Origin: Pseudomonadota bacterium
Lineage (GTDB): Bacteria > Pseudomonadota > Gammaproteobacteria > Burkholderiales > SG8-39
Length of the DNA: 9,203 nucleotides
Assembly: GCA_021848555.1 (NCBI GenBank)
Contig: JAJZUN010000083.1
Location: 1-9,203, forward strand
Direction: 5' to 3'
A program made the position numbers and the translations under genes. Below, piece after piece: positions 1-9,203 of this stretch (positions are counted from its first letter, which is position 1; each line of letters begins with the position of its first letter). The notes under the pieces were generated by a model. The model was not told the origin of the DNA and ran no database searches. It was given only the letters and a program-made list of their open reading frames with translations.

Positions 1-115
1 AGGCTCACGGATACGCCTGAGGGACACGTGTGCTCCCTGTTCGTGAACCGCCCGGTGCGGACCCGCATGCCGGGTGGTGTGGGGAGGGCCGGTTAGCAGC
101 CGGCCCTTACCCGAT
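1..115 (+). mobile_element. 3' end of a group II intron (domains V and VI); rest lies left of the window
   Basis: The segment folds as the catalytic 3' tail of a bacterial group II intron. Positions 47-55 pair with 70-78 (nine pairs, including a G50-T75 wobble). A two-base bulge (68-69) and an upper helix 56-59/64-67 complete the domain V shape. The bases around the wobble, 49-51, read CGC, the triad form I associate with class C-type introns, rather than AGC. Domain VI is the helix 85-92/100-107, with an unpaired A at 109 as candidate branch point, 7 bases from the inferred end. The tail TTACCCGAT ends in the usual AY. A small hairpin, 20-24/34-38, precedes domain V. No maturase is visible in the window; any reverse transcriptase would lie to the left. 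The exact 3' boundary (115, possibly 116) is inferred from typical intron ends. Confidence 0.75.
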
Positions 116-121
116 TGGGCC

Positions 122-895
122 TCATTTCGACTGCCGTTCCACTGACGCTGCAATAAACTGTCGAACGACACTTAGATCGTCGTCGCTATGAATGGAGTAA
201 TCCGTCCATTCTTCAGCGGCGTTGTAGGTGGAAATCACGTAGTGCTTTCGGCGAGGATGTAGGTACGCGAACACGCGATTATTGATTTTCATAGAAATTG
301 CATACTTCAGCGCGTCCATAGTAATGCCAGGCCTCAACTGCTTAATTTCCTCAATGAGTTTCGACACCCTCGCGCGAACTCCGGCATCGGTGATGTACGA
401 CAGGTGGTCATCGAGCTTGTAAACGACGACCGTTTCGGGCGGGGATGGAATTGCCTGTTCAGAAAAGACGGGAAGGACATCTTCGCTCTTCTCAAGCTTG
501 ATGCATGAATACGAGAAAAGAGAAATTCGTGCATCTATCCACTTGCATCGGTTGATGAGGGTTTGCGAGAAGCTAGGCGCGACGAGGAGTAATCGCACCG
601 GTTTAGTGGGATCGATGTTGTGAATTGGATAGAGTCGGGCATATGTTTCAATTCTTGCAGCTATGTGGTCGTAGTAATCCAGACATTGAAAGAGCATTCC
701 ATCGTCTTCAATGATCTTCAGTTCTGCGACGACCATTGATCGGCCGCTATCAACGAACAGCACATCAAGGCGACCGCCCGCGGCCTGCTTTTGGTGATCA
801 ACGAAAACGAGACCTTCCTCAATGAGGTCAGAGTTTTGGCGAACCAGGTCTTCGAGTTTTTGCTCGGACACTTCGACCTTTCTGTATCTCGGCAT
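122..895 (-). CDS. NucS/DUF91-like PD-(D/E)XK nuclease with a C-terminal DUF5655-like domain
   Basis: The 257-residue product looks like a two-part nuclease. Its N-terminal half (about residues 10-110) has the NucS/DUF91 pattern: a helix with Glu15, the sequence LIEEGL, then GRLDVLFVD with Asp44 and VVAELK with Glu58 and Lys60, followed by Gln70 and a Tyr pair. These are the expected metal-binding and catalytic residues of the PD-(D/E)XK fold. The C-terminal part (about 161-257) resembles DUF5655, a domain often joined to such nucleases. The N-terminal sliding-clamp/DNA-binding part of true NucS is missing, so mismatch repair should not be assumed. ATG at 895 is preferred because AGGAG lies 9 bases upstream. 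A GTG at 940 would add 15 residues but has no ribosome binding site. G+C is clearly lower than in the metabolic genes, and no partner methylase is in view, which suggests horizontal acquisition. Biological role unknown. Confidence 0.72.
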   Translation of the reverse strand: MPRYRKVEVSEQKLEDLVRQNSDLIEEGLVFVDHQKQAAGGRLDVLFVDSGRSMVVAELKIIEDDGMLFQCLDYYDHIAARIETYARLYPIHNIDPTKPVRLLLVAPSFSQTLINRCKWIDARISLFSYSCIKLEKSEDVLPVFSEQAIPSPPETVVVYKLDDHLSYITDAGVRARVSKLIEEIKQLRPGITMDALKYAISMKINNRVFAYLHPRRKHYVISTYNAAEEWTDYSIHSDDDLSVVRQFIAASVERQSK

Positions 896-904
896 GGCTA
901 GAAG

Positions 905-909
905 CTCCT
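905..909 (-). promoter_or_regulatory. Shine-Dalgarno site deciding the nuclease start
   Basis: Read on the - strand this is AGGAG, 9 bases before the ATG at 893-895. The competing in-frame GTG at 938-940 is preceded by an AT-rich stretch without any purine-rich site, so the shorter protein is favoured. Confidence 0.6.
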
Positions 910-1198
910 GATTAATGAGGCCCAACGCAATATCAAGCACCGAAATGCCGAATAAAACGGCGTTTCCGTCGCGGTGCGTGTCAACTGGTGCATGAAATCA
1001 ACATCTTGATGTACTGCACGTCCGTACAGGTTCTTGTTATCCCGCATAAACAACGATGTTATTCCCCATCTCATGAGCCAAGATACTGTTTTTCAGAAGC
1101 ATTGTCTATTAAGGCTGTAGCCGTCTCGACCACTCTTGAAAAAGGCTCGACAGCCTGGTCATGACCGACAGTGTGAATTCGTCGGCGTAAGGTGAACG

Positions 1199-1236
1199 AC
1201 CGGTCCCGCTGCATTGCGGGCCGCGATGCAGCCGGT
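1199..1236. repeat. Nested inverted repeat with two mutually exclusive foldings
   Basis: The outer arms ACCGG and CCGGT enclose CTGCAT/ATGCAG, extended inward by TGCG/CGCG to give ten pairs around a GGC loop. The overlapping stem CCCGC/GCGGG (1205-1209/1216-1220) competes with this fold. It lies in non-coding sequence and could be an extragenic palindromic element or a 3' mRNA end structure. There is no adjacent T-run on either side, so I do not call it an intrinsic terminator. Confidence 0.5.
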
Positions 1237-1333
1237 CTCGAAGGGTCGCCCGGGGGCGGTTGCTGGTGCCAACGCTTCCGGTCGGCAGACATTCGACAGA
1301 CGTAACGCCGCATTGCGACGTTGGCGCTATCCG

Positions 1334-3154
<1,821 letters not shown>

Positions 3155-3165
3155 GGCTTTGCCCT

Positions 3166-3384
3166 CTATTCGATGATCGCGACGACTTCGCCTTCGCGCA
3201 CCACCTCGCCTTCCTTGAAGTAGATTTCGACCACGGTGCCCGCGCAGGGCGCGGCCACCGGGATTTCCATTTTCATCGACTCCAGGATGAGCACGGCGTC
3301 GTCGCGCGCCACTTTGGCGCCGGCCGCGGCCTCGATTTTCCAGACCTTGCCGGCGATGTCGCTGACTACTTTCGTTCTGGACAT
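3166..3384 (-). CDS. Stand-alone biotin carboxyl carrier domain protein (72 aa)
   Basis: The whole protein is one biotinyl-attachment domain. The motif ESMKME at 35-40 puts the biotinylated lysine at Lys38; Met on both sides of Lys is typical for biotin rather than lipoate. A later stretch, APCAGTVVEIYFKEGEVV, gives the second half of the flattened beta-barrel, with Gly-rich turns. It lacks the long N-terminal part and the Pro/Ala linker of AccB. Proteins like this carry CO2 for acyl-CoA carboxylases, or act in decarboxylases, with catalytic subunits encoded elsewhere. None is in view: the neighbours are a thiolase upstream (43-bp gap) and an acyl-CoA dehydrogenase downstream (11-bp gap). No strong ribosome binding site precedes the ATG. 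Biotinylation would require BirA. The domain call is firm; the partner is unknown. Confidence 0.9.
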   Translation of the reverse strand: MSRTKVVSDIAGKVWKIEAAAGAKVARDDAVLILESMKMEIPVAAPCAGTVVEIYFKEGEVVREGEVVAIIE

Positions 3385-3427
3385 AGTTGCCCGGTGCGCT
3401 TGGTCAGGGCGACTGCCAGAACCGCCC

Positions 3428-4606
<1,179 letters not shown>

Positions 4607-4659
4607 GTTGATCTCCTGAAATAGCGCCTATTTACCGTGTCCTAGCGAACAGCGGACTT

Positions 4660-4672
4660 GCGCGCTGCGCGC
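4660..4672. repeat. Small GC hairpin next to the 21-bp inverted repeat
   Basis: GCGCG (4660-4664) and CGCGC (4668-4672) pair around CTG within an alternating GC tract. It ends 3 bases before the large inverted repeat. Confidence 0.4.
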
Positions 4673-4675
4673 GCC

Positions 4676-4726
4676 AACCGTGTTTTCTGTACGGATAAAA
4701 AGCGCATCCGTACAGAAAACACGGTT
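4676..4726. repeat. Perfect 21-bp inverted repeat with 9-base spacer
   Basis: The arm 4676-4696 is the exact reverse complement of 4706-4726, starting AACCGTGTTTTC and ending ACGGAT at the spacer. The spacer is AAAAAGCGC (4697-4705). Such a long perfect stem in non-coding DNA is very unlikely by chance. In the - strand transcript it would form a stable hairpin between the hydratase/dehydrogenase and thiolase coding regions. It lacks a downstream U-run, so processing, transcript stabilisation, a protein-binding site or a mobile-element remnant are all possible. Confidence 0.85.
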
Positions 4727-4768
4727 ATGGTTAAAAGCAAGAAACTCATTGGGGTTGTTTTCATACAA

Positions 4769-4819
4769 GATCGCCGATTGTGCGCGGACGGGTTCATCGT
4801 CCGTGCGCAATCGACGATC
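4769..4819. repeat. Imperfect hairpin, first of two related palindromes
   Basis: Positions 4776-4790 pair with 4798-4812 over 15 positions. The two mismatches in DNA are both G-U wobbles in RNA. The loop is GGTTCAT. After a 2x2 internal loop, GATCG (4769-4773) pairs with CGATC (4815-4819). That the mismatches keep RNA pairing hints that the folded RNA matters. It shares the 12-base stretch GCGCGGACGGGT (4782-4793) with the next hairpin. Confidence 0.7.
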
Positions 4820-4820
4820 C

Positions 4821-4844
4821 GCGCGGACGGGTCGCCGTCCGCGC
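4821..4844. repeat. Perfect 10-bp hairpin, second related palindrome
   Basis: GCGCGGACGG (4821-4830) pairs perfectly with CCGTCCGCGC (4835-4844) around a GTCG tetraloop. It begins one base after the preceding hairpin and repeats its core sequence, so the pair looks like a two-unit REP/BIME-like element. Confidence 0.7.
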
Positions 4845-4890
4845 AAGCGCCAAGAATTGCTACAGCGATGGGCGCGATTTAATGCGTAGC

Positions 4891-6969
<2,079 letters not shown>

Positions 6970-7014
6970 GGAGACTCCTGAGAAAAAGCTCTAACAGCGG
7001 GCGGCGCGGATGGC

Positions 7015-7042
7015 GCGGAGACACCCGGGTGGGCTCCTCCGC
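7015..7042. repeat. Inverted repeat in the livF / hydratase spacer
   Basis: GCGGAG (7015-7020) pairs with CTCCGC (7037-7042), enclosing the perfect palindrome CACCCGGGTG (7022-7031). It lies in the 111-bp gap between livF and the bifunctional enzyme. It could attenuate or separate the transporter and enzyme transcripts, but lacks a T-run. The remainder of the gap (6970-7080) shows only the enzyme's Shine-Dalgarno site. Confidence 0.4.
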
Positions 7043-7080
7043 TTCCGTTGCAGCGAATTGCGTGGTTCAAGGCCTCGAGG

Positions 7081-7782
7081 TCATACCTCCAGCCATTCCT
7101 TGCGGATTTTACTATCCTGCCGCAGTTCCTGCGGCGTGCCTTCAAATACGATGCGGCCGTGGCCCATGACGTACAGGCGCTGCGAGATATTCAGCGCGAT
7201 CGCCAGTTTCTGTTCCACCAGCAGGATCGAAATGCCGCGATTCTTGATCTCGTTGAACAGCTCGGCCACCAGCTCGACGATTTTCGGCGCCAGACCCTCG
7301 GTGGGTTCGTCGATCATGATCAGGTCGGGGTCGCCCATCAGCGTGCGGCACAGGGTCAGCATCTGCTGCTCGCCGCCCGAGATCATGCCGGCCTCGACGC
7401 GTGCGCGCTCCTCGAGCCGCGGAAACAGGCGGTACATGTCCGCGAGATTCCAGCGCGCGGACTTGTCGGGCTTGGCGCCTTTCATGCCGAGGAGCAGGTT
7501 TTGCTCCACCGTGAGCGTGGGGAAAATGTCGCGCATTTCCGGCACGTAACCCAGGCCCTTGTGCGCGATCTGGTAGGCCTTGAGCCCCAGCATCTGCTCG
7601 TTCTTGAAAATCACCGAGCCCTCGGCCTCGACCTGGCCCATGATGGCCTTGATGGTGGTGGAGCGGCCCACGCCGTTCCGGCCCAGCAGGCTGACGATTT
7701 CGCCGTGGCCCACCTGCAGATGCACCCCGTGCAGGATGTGGCTTTTGCCGTAGTAGGCGTGCAGGTTCTTGACTTCGAGCAT
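7081..7782 (-). CDS. livF: Branched-chain amino acid-type ABC transporter ATP-binding protein LivF
   Basis: The 233-residue protein has the LivF form throughout: GRNGVGRSTT at 34-43 (Walker A), GYVPEMRDIFPTLTVEQNL with Glu82 where most ABC proteins have the Q-loop Gln, signature SGGEQQ at 135-140, Walker B LIMIDEPTEG with Asp158 and Glu159, and Gln191 in LLVEQ in place of the H-loop His. The Glu and Gln replacements are usual for LivF. The odd residue is Arg40, which replaces the Walker A Lys (codon CGC). MLEVKNLHAYYG is the normal LivF start. The frame stays open 40 codons further upstream, but that part overlaps livG and does not resemble LivF. GGAGG lies 12 bases before the ATG, inside the end of livG, only 4 bases separating the genes. 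It would energise uptake together with LivG and LivM at the inner membrane. Confidence 0.93.
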   Translation of the reverse strand: MLEVKNLHAYYGKSHILHGVHLQVGHGEIVSLLGRNGVGRSTTIKAIMGQVEAEGSVIFKNEQMLGLKAYQIAHKGLGYVPEMRDIFPTLTVEQNLLLGMKGAKPDKSARWNLADMYRLFPRLEERARVEAGMISGGEQQMLTLCRTLMGDPDLIMIDEPTEGLAPKIVELVAELFNEIKNRGISILLVEQKLAIALNISQRLYVMGHGRIVFEGTPQELRQDSKIRKEWLEV

Positions 7783-7786
7783 GGTA

Positions 7787-8536
7787 TTAGTGAGCCTCCG
7801 TACCCAGGTAGGCTTCCTGCACCGCCTTGTTGCCGCGGATGTTCGCAGGCACGTCGCTGGCGATGACTTCGCCGTACACCAGCACCGAAATCTTGTCGGC
7901 AAGATCGAACACCACGCCCATGTCGTGCTCCACCATGATCAGGGTCTTGCCCTGGCTCACCTTGCGTATCAGTCCGACCGCATCGGCGGTCTCGGTGCGG
8001 CTCATGCCGGCGGTGGGTTCGTCGAGCAGGATCACCTCGGCGCCGCCGGCGATGGTGACGCCGATTTCCAGCGCGCGCTGCTCGGCATAGGACAGCACCC
8101 CCGCCGAGGTATCGCGGCGCTGCTTCAGCCCGATCGATTCCATCACCTCCTCGGCGCGCAGGTTGGCGTCCTTCAGTCCGCCGAGGCGATGCCAGAAGGA
8201 ATACTTGTAGCCCAGCGACCAGAGCACGGCGCAGCGGATGTTCTCGAACACCGACATGCGCTGGAAGATGTTGGTGACCTGGAAGCTGCGCGACAGGCCT
8301 TTGCGATTGATCTCGAACGGTTTCAGGCCGTTGATATTCTCGCCGTTGAGCAGAATATCGCCGCCCGACAGCGGGTAGCGCCCGCTGATCAGGTTGAACA
8401 GCGTGGACTTGCCCGCGCCGTTGGGGCCGATGATGGCGTGGCGCTCGCCCTTGGGGATGGCGAGGTTGACGCCGCGGATGATCGCGGTATTGCCGAAGCT
8501 CTTGGTCACCGCCTTGAGTTCGATCGCGGTGCTCAT
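7787..8536 (-). CDS. livG: Branched-chain amino acid-type ABC transporter ATP-binding protein LivG
   Basis: This 249-residue ATPase is the second nucleotide-binding subunit. Walker A is intact, GPNGAGKST at 37-45 with Lys43. Gln86 lies in SRSFQVTNIF, the signature is LSYAEQR (148-154; LSYGEQR is the commoner form), Walker B is VILLDEPTAGMS with Asp172 and Glu173, and the switch His204 is in MVEHDM. The long insert between the Q-loop and the signature is typical of LivG. Its ATG overlaps the livM stop as ATGA, which indicates translational coupling, and no strong separate ribosome site is seen. Since LivF has Arg in Walker A, LivG may carry most of the ATP hydrolysis, which is an inference. 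The ligand need not be an amino acid; related systems take up aromatic and dicarboxylic acids, amides or urea. Confidence 0.94.
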   Translation of the reverse strand: MSTAIELKAVTKSFGNTAIIRGVNLAIPKGERHAIIGPNGAGKSTLFNLISGRYPLSGGDILLNGENINGLKPFEINRKGLSRSFQVTNIFQRMSVFENIRCAVLWSLGYKYSFWHRLGGLKDANLRAEEVMESIGLKQRRDTSAGVLSYAEQRALEIGVTIAGGAEVILLDEPTAGMSRTETADAVGLIRKVSQGKTLIMVEHDMGVVFDLADKISVLVYGEVIASDVPANIRGNKAVQEAYLGTEAH

Positions 8537-9203
8537 GTCGCCGCCCGGTCCTGCAGGATGTGCACGATGTCAGCCCAGGCGCGGCCCACGGCAGTCCAGG
8601 CGAGGCGTGAGACGACGAATCCGCCGATGAGCAGACCGGCGGCCACGGCCCAGGGGGTGGCGTGGGTGACGTTGAATACGATTCCGAACAGCTTCATCTC
8701 AGGCGCGGTGCCGGCTTCGAGCGAAAAGTGATAAGTCATTTCCACCACGCTTATCAGGCCGGCGAGCAGCATCACGCCAGTGACGAGCGCTGCCGCGTAG
8801 GGCAGCCACAGGCGGCGCATCAACTGCGCCTTGATCACCGGCACGTGCATCACAATCAGGCTGGCGAAACCACCGGGGGCGTACAGCACTATCGCAAGGA
8901 ACAGCAGCCCGAGATAGAACGCCCAGGCCTGGGTCACGCTACCCACCGCGGTCACCATCGTGAAGAACACGATGCTGCCTATGACCGGGCCAAAGAAAAA
9001 CCCGGCGCCGCCGATGAACGTTGCGATCAGCACACCGGCCGAGCGCAAAGCGCCCACGTTCTCGGCGGTGACGATCTCGTAATTGATGCAACTCAAGCCG
9101 CCGGCGATGCCGGCAAAGAAGCCCGAAAGCACCAGCGTCAGAAATCGCACCATATGCGTGTCGTAGCCGACGAATTCGGCGCGCTCCGGATTGTCGCGCA
9201 CGG
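8533..9203 (-). CDS. livM: LivM-type permease, C-terminal part (5' end outside the window), with an extended C-terminus
   Basis: The visible 223 codons are the C-terminal part of a LivM-family inner-membrane permease; the reading frame runs off the right edge. VRDNPERAEFVGYD at the start is the conserved cytoplasmic loop that contacts the ATPases (VR[D/E]N..RA...G in LivM). Hydrophobic segments follow at about visible residues 17-37, 55-85 (probably two), 92-110, 132-153 and 181-200. Typical LivM proteins end soon after the motif LAIVLYAPGG (102-111). This one continues about 110 residues, with a basic stretch (KAQLMRR), two further hydrophobic helices and a short amphipathic tail. The GTG at 9201 is an internal Val codon rather than a start. 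The gene leads the coupled livM-livG-livF set; the livH permease and substrate-binding protein would be expected to the right. Confidence 0.88.
   Translation of the reverse strand, partial: VRDNPERAEFVGYDTHMVRFLTLVLSGFFAGIAGGLSCINYEIVTAENVGALRSAGVLIATFIGGAGFFFGPVIGSIVFFTMVTAVGSVTQAWAFYLGLLFLAIVLYAPGGFASLIVMHVPVIKAQLMRRLWLPYAAALVTGVMLLAGLISVVEMTYHFSLEAGTAPEMKLFGIVFNVTHATPWAVAAGLLIGGFVVSRLAWTAVGRAWADIVHILQDRAAT

Larger units (their letters stand above)
896..1333. other. Gene-free spacer between nuclease and acyl-CoA dehydrogenase, hairpin-rich, possible dispersed repeat
   Basis: I see no convincing gene here. Near the dehydrogenase stop, 1304-1311 pairs with 1315-1322 (8 pairs, one wobble, 3-base loop), about 11 bases past the stop. 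It has no T-run, so it is only a weak terminator candidate. At 1209-1218/1222-1231 there is a 10-pair hairpin inside an outer ACCGG/CCGGT pair (1199-1203/1232-1236). An alternative stem, CCCGC/GCGGG (1205-1209/1216-1220), excludes it. GGTCATGACC at 1157-1166 is a perfect palindrome, and AGGCT/AGCCT pairs at 1143-1147/1152-1156. Bases of about 1100-1300 remind me of short extragenic repeats in proteobacteria, which I cannot verify from one copy. Part of the 90-codon open frame through 1071-1343 is probably a by-product of that sequence. Confidence 0.45.
4607..4890. other. 284-bp spacer with four successive hairpins, no gene
   Basis: The gap splits an otherwise tightly packed gene run. It contains, from left to right, a small GCGCG/CGCGC hairpin (4660-4672), a perfect 21-bp inverted repeat (4676-4726), a long imperfect hairpin (4769-4819) and a 10-bp perfect hairpin (4821-4844). 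I see no clear sigma-70 promoter for the thiolase and no T-run typical of an intrinsic terminator. Short open frames across the palindromes have no ribosome binding site and look accidental. Confidence 0.6.

Noticed and set aside
952..984. Sigma-70 promoter for the nuclease (TTGACA-like hexamer at 979-984 and TTTTAT at 952-957 on the - strand)
   Set aside because: The -35 hexamer is good but the spacing is 21 bases, too long, and no decent -10 lies at 16-18 bases.
4676..4726. Intrinsic terminator
   Set aside because: The stem is strong but neither flank has the run of T needed in the transcript; the five bases of A or T are in the loop.
4658..4882. 74-codon + strand frame through the inverted repeats
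   Set aside because: Its sequence is dictated by the palindromes, and no start signal is present.
7783..7902. N-terminal extension of LivF by 40 residues
   Set aside because: It overlaps livG in another frame and has no LivF similarity; the normal family start is at 7782.
9199..9201. GTG as the start of livM
   Set aside because: It is the Val of the conserved VRDN loop in the middle of the permease; the gene extends past the window edge.

Overview
The window looks like the chromosome of a high-GC proteobacterium, most likely a betaproteobacterium. I base this on the codon style of the metabolic genes (one sample line, 1921-1980, has 38 G+C of 60), the form of the Liv-type transporter proteins, and the long-form acyl-CoA dehydrogenase. 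No rRNA, tRNA or marker gene is present, so the taxonomic guess is soft.

Two parts are visible. The left edge (1-1333) is accessory in character. Positions 1-115 carry the 3' end (domains V and VI) of a group II intron on the + strand. Directly beyond it, on the - strand, lies an orphan PD-(D/E)XK nuclease of the NucS/DUF91 kind with visibly lower G+C (27 of 60 at 301-360). A gene-free stretch of about 440 bases with several hairpins follows, possibly a dispersed extragenic repeat.

The rest (1334-9203) is one co-directional - strand block. In transcription order it reads: livM (5' end outside the window), livG, livF, a bifunctional enoyl-CoA hydratase/3-hydroxyacyl-CoA dehydrogenase, a thiolase, a stand-alone biotin carrier domain, and a long-form FAD acyl-CoA dehydrogenase. 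The ABC genes are tightly coupled (4-nt overlap, then a 4-nt gap). The catabolic genes have their own Shine-Dalgarno sites, and a 284-bp gap full of inverted repeats separates the bifunctional enzyme from the thiolase.

Together the block holds the activities of a complete beta-oxidation spiral (dehydrogenation, hydration, second dehydrogenation, thiolysis) next to a Liv/HAAT-family uptake system. I infer import and CoA-dependent breakdown of an organic acid. No acyl-CoA ligase and no carboxylase subunit is in view, so the substrate cannot be named. The most unusual points are the tandem hairpins at 4660-4844, an Arg in place of the Walker A Lys in LivF, the lone biotin carrier, an extended LivM C-terminus, and the intron/nuclease junction.
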